A stretch of DNA of 54,853 bases from Dehalococcoidia bacterium UBA1141 (GCA_002311385.1 DCAE01000129.1:35503-90355); one strand, 5' to 3'; counted from the stretch's first letter, positions 18,023 through 27,355 are shown. The notes: generated from the sequence alone by a model not told the origin. Translations and numbers: made by a program.

Positions 18023-18391
18023 ATGTGGCATAGATTAGCATTCCCATTGTTATACTTCCTGGCCCCTAGGCTGCTGCCCAAGATAATTAGGAACTTGCGG
18101 CTGGTATGGCGGCTGACTTGGGACAAACGGGTGCCCATGGTTCTCCGGGCGCTCGTTCCCTTGGCGATTCTTTACGCCCTGTCGCCCTTCGACTTGATTC
18201 GAGACCGTATTCCTATTGTCGGTCGGTTCGATGACCTGATTATCATGGGATTCGCTGTGTTATTCCTACTAAAACTCTCTCCTCAGCACGTGCTTGACGA
18301 GCACTCCGGGAGGCCCAAGGTTTCCAACCGGCCCGAGGACAAAGACCCTTCAAAAGTCGTAGACGGCACCTCAAAGTTAATCGACGATTGA
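18023..18391 (+). CDS. DUF1232 (YkvA-like) small membrane protein
   Basis: 122 residues. The family signature is clear: ALVPLAILYALSPFDLIRD-IP followed by G-R-F-D-D-L, with two membrane segments (about residues 45-60 and 72-90). The polar tail after about residue 95 is disordered. Function of the family is unknown. Followed after about 90 bases by hemW on the same strand. The 274 bases before it (17749-18022) hold no recognisable gene or strong structure. Confidence 0.85.
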   Translation: MWHRLAFPLLYFLAPRLLPKIIRNLRLVWRLTWDKRVPMVLRALVPLAILYALSPFDLIRDRIPIVGRFDDLIIMGFAVLFLLKLSPQHVLDEHSGRPKVSNRPEDKDPSKVVDGTSKLIDD

Positions 18392-18478
18392 CATCACAGA
18401 ACTTTGCCGGACTTCACGGGAGCTAAACCCAGAACCAAGGTAGGTCAGGCTGGATAAGGCTCTTGTGGCTCAAACACT

Positions 18479-19726
18479 ATGTCTCTAACCTCAGCTGGAA
18501 ATACCCCTGTGAGTACGCCCAAGCCGATTGTTCCCAACCAGGGCATGGGCCTTTACATTCACGTCCCCTTTTGCGCCACCAAGTGCCCCTACTGCGACTT
18601 TAATACCTATCAGGGCATTGAATCGCTGCTGGAACCTTACCTGGAGGCTCTGACCACCGAGATCCAACTTTGGGGCCGGGTTCTGTCCAATCCCACAGTC
18701 AACACCGTTTTCCTGGGCGGCGGCACCCCTTCTTATCTGCCCGAGCACCATCTGCCAAGAATATTTGAGGTCATTAACTCGTTGTTCGTTTTGCGGAAAG
18801 ACGCAGAAATCACCGTTGAGGCCAACCCGGACGACCTGAACCAATCAAATTGCACTGCTTGGCTTCGCCTGGGTATCAACCGCCTCAGCATCGGCGTCCA
18901 GAGCTTGGACGATGGGATGCTCAAATTACTTGGCCGACGCCATGACTCCAGGCAGGCAATAAATGCCGTCGAGGCTGCTCAAGTAGCCGGGTTCACCAAC
19001 GTCAATCTTGACTTGATGTACGGTCTTCCGGGCCAGTCCATGGACCAATGGCAAGACACCCTCCAAAGGGTGGCCTCACTGTCGCCCAAGCACCTTTCCT
19101 TGTACGCCCTGACCCCTGAAGAAGGAACACCGCTGCACCAATGGTTAAAGGATGGAAGCGTACCGAATCCAGACAGTGACTTGGCGGCGGATATGTACCA
19201 ACACGCCAGGGACCACCTGGCCGAAGCCGGGTTCCACCATTACGAGATTTCCAATTGGTCCCTCCCGGACTGTCAGGCTATTCACAACCTTGGGTATTGG
19301 CGCAATCTTCCCTATCTGGGTGTAGGGCCGGGAGCACATTCTCGCCTGGGCGCCTACCGCTTCTGGGATGTCTCCTCTCCTAGAAGCTACCTGGCCAAAG
19401 TCAAAAAATGGGCAGCAAGCAACCCGGGAGCTTATCAGGGCTTGACCGAGGCCGCGTTGGAAAGCGCATCGCCGGTGGATGGTTGGGAGCACATCAGCCC
19501 CGAGATTGACAGCTCGGAAATGATGATACTGGGCCTACGGCTGCTGGACGGCATGGACTTGGGAGAAGCATCGGCCCGGGTTGGCCAGGACTTGGAGGCC
19601 ATCTACGGCGCGCAGATTGATGAACTGACTGGACTGGGGCTGCTGGAGCGCAGTAACGGCCTCTTGCGCCTGACGACCGAGACCTACCTAGTTGCCAATC
19701 AGGTGTTTACCCGTTTCGTGGGATGA
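18479..19726 (+). CDS. hemW: HemW-like radical SAM heme chaperone
   Basis: 415 residues. Starts G-L-Y-I-H-V-P-F-C32-A-T-K-C36-P-Y-C39-D-F, the HemW/HemN cluster-binding motif, then F-L-G-G-G-T-P-S, V-Q-S-L-D and the C-terminal HemN domain (about residues 330-410). HemW lacks the coproporphyrinogen oxidase residues of HemN and instead binds heme; this length and the C-P-Y-C-D-F form favour HemW. Chaperone that hands heme to client proteins in the cytoplasm. Often miscalled coproporphyrinogen III oxidase. Confidence 0.9.
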   Translation: MSLTSAGNTPVSTPKPIVPNQGMGLYIHVPFCATKCPYCDFNTYQGIESLLEPYLEALTTEIQLWGRVLSNPTVNTVFLGGGTPSYLPEHHLPRIFEVINSLFVLRKDAEITVEANPDDLNQSNCTAWLRLGINRLSIGVQSLDDGMLKLLGRRHDSRQAINAVEAAQVAGFTNVNLDLMYGLPGQSMDQWQDTLQRVASLSPKHLSLYALTPEEGTPLHQWLKDGSVPNPDSDLAADMYQHARDHLAEAGFHHYEISNWSLPDCQAIHNLGYWRNLPYLGVGPGAHSRLGAYRFWDVSSPRSYLAKVKKWAASNPGAYQGLTEAALESASPVDGWEHISPEIDSSEMMILGLRLLDGMDLGEASARVGQDLEAIYGAQIDELTGLGLLERSNGLLRLTTETYLVANQVFTRFVG

Positions 19727-19738
19727 CTTAAGCCGCGC

Positions 19739-20070
19739 ATGAAGCTGCCAAATGCCGAAAATGCTTACGTGCCCTCGGCGAAACTTGTCGAGTACTTATT
19801 GTCCGAAATCCATCCCATAGGCAGAGCCAAGCACTTTTTCTGAAAAATCTGAGTTATGATAATACAAACGCCGGGACCCTTGAGCGAGACTTGCTGGCTT
19901 TCGCTCATGACATTAGCGTTGGAGAAACGATAGTTTCGGAGTGGGGAATTAAATACGTCATTACCAGTGCCCTTCATACTCCCAGCGGAGAATCCGTTTA
20001 CTTGCGAACCGTTTGGATTGTCGACCAAGGTGAATCACGACCCCGTTTCGTAACCGCATACCCGGATTGA
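19739..20070 (+). pseudogene. DUF6883 family protein, single-base frameshift
   Basis: From ATG 19739 the frame reads MKLPNAENAYVPSAKLVEYL and continues to a TGA at 19841 (34 codons). Re-reading from one base earlier at that point continues smoothly (L-K-N-L-S-Y-D-N-T-N-A-G-T-L-E-R-D) to the TGA at 20068, ending I-V-D-Q-G-E-S-R-P-R-F-V-T-A-Y-P-D. Both parts match one small protein family (DUF6883) of about 110 residues. A single base is missing near C-TTTTT-C-TGAAAAA. The next gene is a DUF4926 protein, the usual partner of this family. It may be a sequence error in a homopolymer, a true pseudogene, or a -1 frameshift site. Confidence 0.75.
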
Positions 20071-20090
20071 GCAGCAGCGAGAGGAAGTAG

Positions 20091-20321
20091 ATGATTGGAG
20101 AACTAGATACGATTGTCCTCACGCATGACATAAATGAACATGGCTTGGAGCGAGGGGACGTCGGGGCAGTAGTCCATTGTTATCCCGGCGGCAACGCTTT
20201 CGAGGTTGAGTTCGTAACAGGAGAGGGCAGCACTGCTGCTGTATTGACTCTTGCCGCTTCGGGTATTCGCCCGATGGGCAAAGGCGAGATTCTCCACGCT
20301 CGAGAGTTCACGGCTGCGTAA
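20091..20321 (+). CDS. DUF4926 family small protein
   Basis: 76 residues; reads IVLTHDINEHGLERGDVGAV, then AFEVEFVTGEG, the compact beta-rich signature of DUF4926. ATG 20091 has GAGAGGA about 5-6 bases before. Genes of this family are regularly paired with DUF6883 genes, as here (20 bases apart), a pair usually described as resembling a toxin-antitoxin or host-defence cassette, without proven function. Here its partner is frameshifted while it is intact. Confidence 0.8.
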   Translation: MIGELDTIVLTHDINEHGLERGDVGAVVHCYPGGNAFEVEFVTGEGSTAAVLTLAASGIRPMGKGEILHAREFTAA

Positions 20322-20409
20322 CTAAGCGACAGATAGGTCTAAAATTTTTTGTGAACCCGCATTCCCCAATTAAACCCAATGGGACAATTATGGGAAATCA
20401 GGACTAACC

Positions 20410-22275
20410 ATGTACGTCATCGGCACCGCCGGCCACGTGGACCACGGCAAGTCCACCCTAGTAAAAGCGCTAACAGACATTGACCCCGACCGGTTGCCCG
20501 AGGAAAAAGCGCGGGAAATGACCGTGGACTTGGGTTTTGCCTGGATGACACTGCCCAGCGGCCGGGAAGTGAGCATCGTCGACGTGCCCGGCCACGAAAG
20601 GTTCATCAAGAACATGCTGGCAGGCGTGGGCGCCATCGACCTAGCCATGCTAATTGTGGCTGCCGATGAAAGCGTTATGCCCCAGACCAGAGAGCACTTG
20701 GCCATCCTGGACATCCTCCATATCCGCCGCAGTTTGGTGGTCATTACCAAAACCGATTTGGTTGACGAAGAGATGGTTGAACTGGTCAAGGCAGAGGTTG
20801 AAGATGCCTTAGAAGGCACCTCTTTCCAAGGCTGCCCTATGGTGGGCGTCTCGGCTTACACCGGGGATGGCTTGGACGATCTGAGTTCAGCCCTCGACCA
20901 GATTCTGGACAACACCGAAGAGCGGGCCGACTTGGGCAGACCCCGTTTGCCGGTGGACCGCTGCTTCTCCATAACGGGCTTCGGAACCGTAGTCACCGGC
21001 ACTCTGATTGACGGAGTTCTGGCCGTGGGTCAAGAAGTGGAACTGGCCGGTTCAGGACAGCGGGGAAGAATCAGGGGCCTGCAAAGCCACAAGAACAAGG
21101 TAGACCATACACAACCGGGCGTTCGGCTGGCAGTAAACATATCCGGGCTGTCCCGGGATGATGTGGAACGGGGAGACGTACTTACCAACCCCGGCTGGCT
21201 GAGGCCGACCCGGCGATTGGACGCCAAGATTAGGATGGTCAAGGGAGCGCCTCACTCTCTGAGACACAACCAAGGAGTAACCTTCCATCTCCTATCCAGC
21301 GAAGCCACGGCCCGAGTGAGGCTTTTGGATGCTGACCGTTTGGCTCCGGGCACCGAGGGTTGGGTTCAGATACTGCTGGATGAACCGATGCCCATGGTGA
21401 GGGGCGACTTTTTCGTAGTCAGGTCCGCTGAAGATACCCTGGGTGGAGGCCAAGTGGTGGACCCCACTCCACGGCGCAGACACCGGCGGTTCAACCCCGA
21501 TGTGGTAGAACGGCTCATGATGCTGGACGAGGGCACCGGTGAGGACATTCTTCTAACAGTGGCCGAGCAATGGGGCCCCTGCGACCTCACCTCGCTGTCC
21601 CTCAGGTCGAACCTTTCAGAATCTGAGGTTTTGGAGCGCATTCCAAGTCTCTCCCAAGACGGCCAAGTTATGGTTTTGGGAAAGCTTGGTTCAGACAAGG
21701 ACGCAGTGGTCTACTCGACTCAGGGTTGGACCGTCCTGAAAAGCAAGGCCTTTGTCGCCCTCCAGACCTATCACACCCAAAACCCGCTACGCCCGGGAGT
21801 CCCAACTCAAGAGGTTCGTAGCCGTTTGGATCTGCCCCAACCAATATTTATCCGGGTATTGGCCCAACTCGCCAAAGAGGGAATGGTAGTGGAGACGGGC
21901 CGGTCATTGCGGCTGCCCGACCACCAAGTGGAACTAACTCCACAGATGGAACAGCAAGTAGAGGCCTACTTAACGTCGTTGAGGAAGGACCCTTATTCCC
22001 CCACAAGCGAACATCCGCTGGACACCGAGTTGTTGGCGGTCTTGATTGACGGAGGGAAGGTGGTCAAGGTCAACGATTCCGTCGTATTTACCGCAGAAGC
22101 CTACAAAGAGATGTCCGATAAGATAATTGCCCACCTGAAATCCGAAGGGAGCATTACCGTGGCCGACGCCAGGACCATGTTCGACTCCAGTCGCAAATTC
22201 TTGTTACCCCTGCTGGAGTATCTGGACCAGCAACAGATAACCCGGCGGGTTGGCGACGAGCGAGTGTTGAGGTAG
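20410..22275 (+). CDS. selB: Selenocysteine-specific elongation factor SelB
   Basis: 621 residues. GTPase domain: G1 G-H-V-D-H-G-K-S-T (residues 8-16), G3 D-V-P-G-H-E, G4 T-K-T-D, G5 S-A-Y-T-G. EF-Tu-like domains 2 and 3 follow (about 170-345), then a long C-terminal region of winged-helix repeats (about 350-620) that in SelB binds the SECIS hairpin of the mRNA; this extension separates it from EF-Tu. It delivers Sec-tRNA to UGA codons in mRNAs carrying a SECIS. Its presence implies use of selenocysteine; an in-window client is the rhodanese at 49534-50364. SelA, SelD and tRNA-Sec were not found here. Confidence 0.96.
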   Translation: MYVIGTAGHVDHGKSTLVKALTDIDPDRLPEEKAREMTVDLGFAWMTLPSGREVSIVDVPGHERFIKNMLAGVGAIDLAMLIVAADESVMPQTREHLAILDILHIRRSLVVITKTDLVDEEMVELVKAEVEDALEGTSFQGCPMVGVSAYTGDGLDDLSSALDQILDNTEERADLGRPRLPVDRCFSITGFGTVVTGTLIDGVLAVGQEVELAGSGQRGRIRGLQSHKNKVDHTQPGVRLAVNISGLSRDDVERGDVLTNPGWLRPTRRLDAKIRMVKGAPHSLRHNQGVTFHLLSSEATARVRLLDADRLAPGTEGWVQILLDEPMPMVRGDFFVVRSAEDTLGGGQVVDPTPRRRHRRFNPDVVERLMMLDEGTGEDILLTVAEQWGPCDLTSLSLRSNLSESEVLERIPSLSQDGQVMVLGKLGSDKDAVVYSTQGWTVLKSKAFVALQTYHTQNPLRPGVPTQEVRSRLDLPQPIFIRVLAQLAKEGMVVETGRSLRLPDHQVELTPQMEQQVEAYLTSLRKDPYSPTSEHPLDTELLAVLIDGGKVVKVNDSVVFTAEAYKEMSDKIIAHLKSEGSITVADARTMFDSSRKFLLPLLEYLDQQQITRRVGDERVLR

Positions 22276-22325
22276 CGCGGCCCCAACCAATCCCAAAGAG
22301 ATTACTCTTTTATCGAGGTAGCGCC

Positions 22326-23537
22326 GTGCCTTTAGACTTGGGAGAGATTACTCTTCAACTGGAACAGAGGGCCCAATCCTTGGGCCAGACAAAGGCAGGA
22401 CGAGACCAGCGACTGCAAGCGTTGCTGGAGACCGCCAACCATGTTGACCCTGCGACGGTCAGAGACAGCACTGAATCAGCCTTTGACCGGCCCTATCTTG
22501 CTGCAGTTGCGGAAGAAGGATTGTTAGGTAGTCAAACGCCTCCCCCGGCGCCCGACGACTGGCAAGTGGCGGCGGTTGACGGCTCTCACATAGATGTGGA
22601 CCGGCATCTGCCAGTGGCCTGCTTCCTGATAAACCTGGGTGGATGCGTTCTGACCTATGGCGCTAATCCCAACGCCGATTTTTTCAGCCGATCCCAACTG
22701 GCCACGGAACCTTCTGACCTCAGCATTGCCGACCCAGGCAACACTTCCCAAGAAGAACAGGTCAGCGGCCAGCTGCTGGGCTTGATGAGAACTGTTGGGG
22801 AGTTAGAGCGGCTGGCGCAGGTTGTAAGTGATCTTCCTCCGGAGTTGCCAACCTTGGCTTTGGTGGACGGTTCGTTGGTGCTATGGGGTCTGTCCGGGCA
22901 AGGCTACAAACCCTTCGTGCGGGACGCCATAATCCGTGACCGGTTGCTACCCGCAATGGAGAAATTGCGGGAGATGGCCCAAACTCGTTCCGTTGCGCTG
23001 GCTGCCTACGTGTCCCTCCCCCGCAGTACCGAGGTAGTGAATGCCGTCAGGTGCTGCATCTGCCCCCACGATATAAATCATTGCCGCCAATCCTGTGGCA
23101 GCCGCCGGTCAACCGCTACTACCTGCGACATTGCCAACGAGTTCTTGGACCGTGATTTGTTCCAAAACCTACTTCCATCCGGTTGGCGCTCTCCGGTCTA
23201 CCGAACCAACTCGTCGGTGCCACGGGAACACTACGGGAAAGAGCAGCAGGTGTATTTCTATTACCTGCAAAGCGAAGAGGAGATTGGGAGGGTGGAGATT
23301 CCCGCCTGGGTCGCTCTCGACGAAAAGCTTCTTGGGCTCAGCCATAGCCTTATATTGGACCAATGCCAGAGGGGTCAGGGCTACCCCGTGGCCATCTCCG
23401 AGTCCCACGAGCAGGCGGTGATTCATACCTCCGACCGGCGAGTGTTCAAACAAATGGTTTCCGAAGCCCTAGAACGCCAAGGTCTATTCTCCTACACCTC
23501 GGAGAAGGACCGGTCAAAACGGTCTCCATGGGTCTGA
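22326..23537 (+). CDS. NurA-domain nuclease-like protein
   Basis: 403 residues. The two NurA signatures are present: A-V-D-G-S-H (Asp85) and L-V-D-G-S-L-V-L-W (about residue 178), with the closing block G-Y-P-V-A-I-S-E-S-H-E-Q-A. NurA is a Mn2+-dependent 5'-to-3' nuclease that works with the HerA helicase in double-strand-break resection; the bacterial versions are less studied. A Cys/His-rich stretch (C-C-I-C-P-H-D-I-N-H-C, about residues 242-254) is unusual and may bind metal. GTG start at 22326 with GAGGTAG just upstream; no herA gene nearby. Confidence 0.8.
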   Translation: MPLDLGEITLQLEQRAQSLGQTKAGRDQRLQALLETANHVDPATVRDSTESAFDRPYLAAVAEEGLLGSQTPPPAPDDWQVAAVDGSHIDVDRHLPVACFLINLGGCVLTYGANPNADFFSRSQLATEPSDLSIADPGNTSQEEQVSGQLLGLMRTVGELERLAQVVSDLPPELPTLALVDGSLVLWGLSGQGYKPFVRDAIIRDRLLPAMEKLREMAQTRSVALAAYVSLPRSTEVVNAVRCCICPHDINHCRQSCGSRRSTATTCDIANEFLDRDLFQNLLPSGWRSPVYRTNSSVPREHYGKEQQVYFYYLQSEEEIGRVEIPAWVALDEKLLGLSHSLILDQCQRGQGYPVAISESHEQAVIHTSDRRVFKQMVSEALERQGLFSYTSEKDRSKRSPWV

Positions 23538-23660
23538 TCTCCCTGGCTGTGAACTTCGGGGCTGTAAGTCACGGTTTGTGCGACCAGTGAGAAAACGTTC
23601 CAAACGGCAATCCAGGTAGCAGGGTAACAGGGGTCCAATCCGAACTACGGGGGGTAATTC

Positions 23661-24635
23661 ATGTTGCGTACACAAATCTGCGATTTGTTGGGAATCGAGC
23701 ATCCGATTATCAACGCTCCCATGTCGGGGACAGCCACAGCGGTGTTAGCTGCTGCGGTTTCCGAAGCTGGCGGATTTGGAATGATTGGAGCGAGCCTCAG
23801 TACCGACCCTTCCTGGGTGCGGGACCAAATCCAGCGTGCTCGAGAGCTCACATCGCGTCCTTTCGGCGTGGGCTTTATATCCTCCGGCCCAGGCTTGGAA
23901 ATGGTGATTACAGCGGTACTGGACGAAAAAGTGGCCGCTGTAAGCCATTCATTCGTTGATCCAACACCCTTTATACGGGAAGCTCACTCAGCGGGCGTAA
24001 AAGTATTGGCTCAAGTCCAGACCATGGCCGATGCCAGTTCCGCGGTCGACGCGGGCGCAGACATCATCACTGCCCAGGGGAGCGAAGCTGGCGGCCACAC
24101 AGGACACTTGGGGACCATGTCTTTCGTCGCAGCCGTGCTGGACATAGCGGGCAATATTCCAGTGGTAGCCTCAGGAGGCATCGCCGACGGTCGCGGCCTA
24201 GCGGCGGCATTGATATTGGGCGCCGATGCCGTTTGGATCGGCACCAGGTTCGTAGCCAGCAAGGAATGGGCGGGCGACGAATGGATAAAGGAACGTATCG
24301 TTTCGGTAAACTCCGACGATACTATCTTGACCAGGGTTTACGACCTGGCAGCAAACGCGCCGTTTCCATCGACTGTCGGCGACCGGGTTTTACGTAACGA
24401 CTTCACCAACACCTGGCACGGGCGAGAGACCGAACTTTTGGCCCGCCGGGGTGAGTTGCAAGAAGAAATAACGACCGCCTCCGCCGCCAAGGACGCCAAC
24501 ATAGCTCCGGCGCGAGCAGGCAACGCCTCGGGCTTAATCAGCAGCGTTGAGTCCGCCGGAGACATAGTGCGCCTAATCGTGGACGAAGCGGAGCAGGTTC
24601 TGCGCAACCGCCCCGCCGCACTGCTTGGTGGCTAA
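23661..24635 (+). CDS. Nitronate monooxygenase-like flavoprotein
   Basis: 324 residues, FMN-binding TIM barrel of the NMO/2-nitropropane dioxygenase family. Signatures: P-I-I-N-A-P-M near residue 15, A-Q-G-S-E-A-G-G-H near 128, V-A-S-G-G-I-A-D near 164, and G-A-D-A-V-W-I-G-T-R-F near 181. The family includes nitronate monooxygenases, which detoxify propionate 3-nitronate, and enoyl-ACP reductase FabK-like enzymes; assignment within it is not certain. GGGG precedes ATG 23661. Confidence 0.88.
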   Translation: MLRTQICDLLGIEHPIINAPMSGTATAVLAAAVSEAGGFGMIGASLSTDPSWVRDQIQRARELTSRPFGVGFISSGPGLEMVITAVLDEKVAAVSHSFVDPTPFIREAHSAGVKVLAQVQTMADASSAVDAGADIITAQGSEAGGHTGHLGTMSFVAAVLDIAGNIPVVASGGIADGRGLAAALILGADAVWIGTRFVASKEWAGDEWIKERIVSVNSDDTILTRVYDLAANAPFPSTVGDRVLRNDFTNTWHGRETELLARRGELQEEITTASAAKDANIAPARAGNASGLISSVESAGDIVRLIVDEAEQVLRNRPAALLGG

Positions 24636-24688
24636 GGCCTACCGACTCCGAATTCAGCTTTCTCTAAGCTATTGGGTGATGGCGGCGT

Positions 24689-25912
24689 TCAGCCGTCTCC
24701 CTCATCCCCATCCAAATATTTCAAGAACTCGTTGTAGCTACCGAAAGTACCCACGGTCTTCAAAAAGTCTTCTAAAGAATCGCTTTGACTTCGCAGTTCC
24801 TTGAGCTGGCCGTTGATGGGGCTTATGGAGGCAGCGCTGGTGGCGTAAGTGCCATGGAAAGCGAAGAAGGCCTGGTTGATTTTGCGGATGAAAAACCCAT
24901 TTTCCGCCATGAACAAGCGACGTTCTTCCATGTAGGCCTCAGCCTCTTCAATCTTGCCATCGGCCAATAAAGCTTCAGTGCGCAACCGGGTTTCATGCAT
25001 AGCGTCGTTGAAGTTGAACGCTCCTAGGTCAGCAGGAGCGGGCGGTTCGGATTCCCGGCTAACCTGCTCCCCGGTGATGGCAGTGAACACCCGGTCGCCG
25101 ATGGCTTGTCCTCCAAGAGTCGCCGCCGTTTCATTCAGTGTGGTCATATCAGAGCTGTCCCAGAAGTGTTGTCCCAAGGGCTGGAAGAAGAACCAGTGAT
25201 GCAGCCACTCGTGGGCCGCCGTCACCACAGCATGGCGCAGCCCTGCCGTCTCCGTGACCACGCTTGGGAATGCTGCCACCCCACCGGTGCTTTCCACCAA
25301 TGCCGCCATGTTCCGGTCTTCCAATATTTGGTCTTCAATCATGCCTCGGGTTTCAGCGCTGAGACCCGATTTCATCAAGATCGAGTCTTGCCGGTCGATG
25401 CGGTCCCTTGGCGAAAGTATCAGCACCCCCGGAGAGCGGGCAAATACCGTGTCTACCGGCGGGAATATGAGGCCGATACGGGAAGAGAATCCCTCCTGGG
25501 ACAACACCTTGCTTATCTCCGACTCAATGGTTTCCTCGACCGTCGCCTGTATCTCGTCACGGCCCTGGGAGATTCTTTCTAGTTCGCTCCGAAGTCTTGA
25601 CGCGGCATCGTCGCTGGGAGAAGTATCCAGCAAACGGCGTTCCAAATCCCTGGACTCTTGAACTAAATCGAAGAACTCCCGGACTTGCGAATGTCGCTCG
25701 ACTCTGGAAGGCTCTGTGGTCCAAGGCATGAGGTCGGAAAGCTTGTGCAACCACTTATCCAGAAAGTGGGATGTTTCCCAGCGAAGGAGGCTGTACTTGT
25801 AGGGGTCCACGGTTAAATCGAAGCTGGAAGGACGGAAATCGCCGTAACCCGCCGCCAGCACCAGTAGGCCGACCAAAACTGCTACCAGGCCTTTGCGGCT
25901 AGAGATGAGCAA
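24689..25912 (-). CDS. Membrane-anchored putative zinc metallopeptidase
   Basis: 407 residues. An N-terminal hydrophobic segment (about residues 8-22) after basic residues indicates a signal anchor. A H-E-W-L-H motif (His234, Glu235, His238) is followed at Asn260-Glu261 by N-E-T-A-A, which fits the third zinc ligand of a gluzincin-like peptidase. A coiled-coil-like acidic stretch covers about residues 85-140. I do not recognise a named family. Start TTG 25912 is supported by AGGAAG six bases before. The active site would face outside the cell. Confidence 0.75.
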   Translation of the reverse strand: MLISSRKGLVAVLVGLLVLAAGYGDFRPSSFDLTVDPYKYSLLRWETSHFLDKWLHKLSDLMPWTTEPSRVERHSQVREFFDLVQESRDLERRLLDTSPSDDAASRLRSELERISQGRDEIQATVEETIESEISKVLSQEGFSSRIGLIFPPVDTVFARSPGVLILSPRDRIDRQDSILMKSGLSAETRGMIEDQILEDRNMAALVESTGGVAAFPSVVTETAGLRHAVVTAAHEWLHHWFFFQPLGQHFWDSSDMTTLNETAATLGGQAIGDRVFTAITGEQVSRESEPPAPADLGAFNFNDAMHETRLRTEALLADGKIEEAEAYMEERRLFMAENGFFIRKINQAFFAFHGTYATSAASISPINGQLKELRSQSDSLEDFLKTVGTFGSYNEFLKYLDGDEGDG

Positions 25913-26032
25913 TCAGAGCTTCCTATTATTCCGCTTATTCCGCGCGAACAACTAGTTCCAGGGTATCAAATCGTTCCGGGGGATCAAATCTTTCCGGGGT
26001 CGATGCCGGCGGAATCACGCTACCAGTCAAAA

Positions 26033-27199
26033 TTAAGCCAGAACCCGGTAACGGTAGCTGGATTCCATCAAGTCCCCCTCGGCGAACCTGGAGTAGCGCA
26101 AGGGCGAGATGTCCACCGAATTGGCTTGGCCGTGGACAATCAACTCAGCCATGGTTTTGCCTATCATAGGAGCAAGCTTGAAGCCGTGACCGCTAAAACC
26201 CACGGCACAGTACAGCCCTTCAATACCAGGCACCCGGTCTAATATTGGATGCCAATCAGGGGTGGTGGTGAACAATCCGGACCAGCCGCCCCGGAAGTAG
26301 CAATCGGACATAGCAGGAATTCGGCGGGCTAGCTTGCTCATGGCCTCGGCAACGCCGGTCATATCGACGCCCTGATTGTAGGTGTCCAGGTCCACTTCCT
26401 CATCATCCCCGAATCCCATCAGGGTCATGGAAGAACCGTCAGGCCGGAACGAAAAAGACTGGGCAATGTCACCCACCGTTGGGTGTTCGGGTAAATGTTC
26501 CACCGGTCTCGTCAGAGAGGCGACTTGGTGGCGCACGGGAATCAGGGGCAGGTCAACCCCAACCTTTGCCATCTCCCGTTTGGACCAAGGACCGGCGGCC
26601 ATAACCACTGTATCGGTTTCCACCCGGCCATCCTGGGTCAGCACGGCGCGGACCCGGTTACCTGTCACTTCTATGCCCAAAGCGGGGTTTCTCTGCACCA
26701 CCTCCGCCCCCAATCCTCTGGCCTGGGATGCGTAGGAGGTCGTTACCAGATAGGGGTCGGCGTATCCAGACTCGGGCTCCCAAGCCAAGACTTCGGTTTC
26801 GCTAACCGACACCATGGGCGCCAAATCCCGTAAATCCGCAGCGGTGATTTGGCTGGTGCTGATGTTCAGTTCCTGCTGCATGGCAACGTTCTTTTCCAGT
26901 CCAGCCCTTTCAATACCTTCCACTACCACCAAATACCCGGTCTTGACGAAGCCCGAGGCTCCGCCCACCGCATCCCCAAAATTGGCGAATATCTTGACGC
27001 TCTCCCAAGCCATGGAGGCAGTTACCGGGTTGGAGTAATGCATCCGGCAGATAGCCTGAGACCTCCCGGTGGAGCCGGATGCCAGCACGTCCATCTCCAG
27101 CAGCAAGGCATTAGTCGTGCCCAACTGGGCCAGGTTGTACAAGAGGCTGCATCCAATAACACCGCCTCCAATTATCACTACGTCGGCTGATTGTTTCAT
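26033..27199 (-). CDS. FAD-dependent DAO-family oxidoreductase (sarcosine/glycine oxidase-like)
   Basis: 388 residues. N-terminal Rossmann motif V-V-I-I-G-G-G-V-I-G (residues 7-16) with the acidic residue closing beta-2 at L-L-L-E-M, and the C-terminal V-G-F-S-G-H-G-F-K-L-A-P block that binds FAD in the DAO family. Such enzymes oxidise secondary amines or amino acids such as sarcosine or dimethylglycine with release of H2O2 or transfer of electrons. GAAGG precedes ATG 27199 by about 8 bases. Substrate is undetermined. Confidence 0.9.
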   Translation of the reverse strand: MKQSADVVIIGGGVIGCSLLYNLAQLGTTNALLLEMDVLASGSTGRSQAICRMHYSNPVTASMAWESVKIFANFGDAVGGASGFVKTGYLVVVEGIERAGLEKNVAMQQELNISTSQITAADLRDLAPMVSVSETEVLAWEPESGYADPYLVTTSYASQARGLGAEVVQRNPALGIEVTGNRVRAVLTQDGRVETDTVVMAAGPWSKREMAKVGVDLPLIPVRHQVASLTRPVEHLPEHPTVGDIAQSFSFRPDGSSMTLMGFGDDEEVDLDTYNQGVDMTGVAEAMSKLARRIPAMSDCYFRGGWSGLFTTTPDWHPILDRVPGIEGLYCAVGFSGHGFKLAPMIGKTMAELIVHGQANSVDISPLRYSRFAEGDLMESSYRYRVLA

Positions 27200-27355
27200 G
27201 GTTTGACCTTCTTCTTGCGCCCGTATTATTTAACACCGAGACGCTCTATATATTAGCCGAGCCACCAGTGTAAGTGCTGCTTTTAAGTTTTTTTAGTAAC
27301 CGAACCAAATTTTAAGAGCTTTTAACAGATTACAAGCGCAATCTCCGTAACTCCC

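Noticed and set aside
18479..19726. Coproporphyrinogen III oxidase HemN
   Set aside because: Length, cluster motif and N-terminus fit HemW better; no other oxygen-independent heme genes are adjacent.
19841..19843. TGA in the DUF6883 gene as another selenocysteine codon
   Set aside because: The downstream family sequence lies in another frame, so readthrough in frame would hit a second TGA after two codons. It is a frameshift, not a Sec codon.
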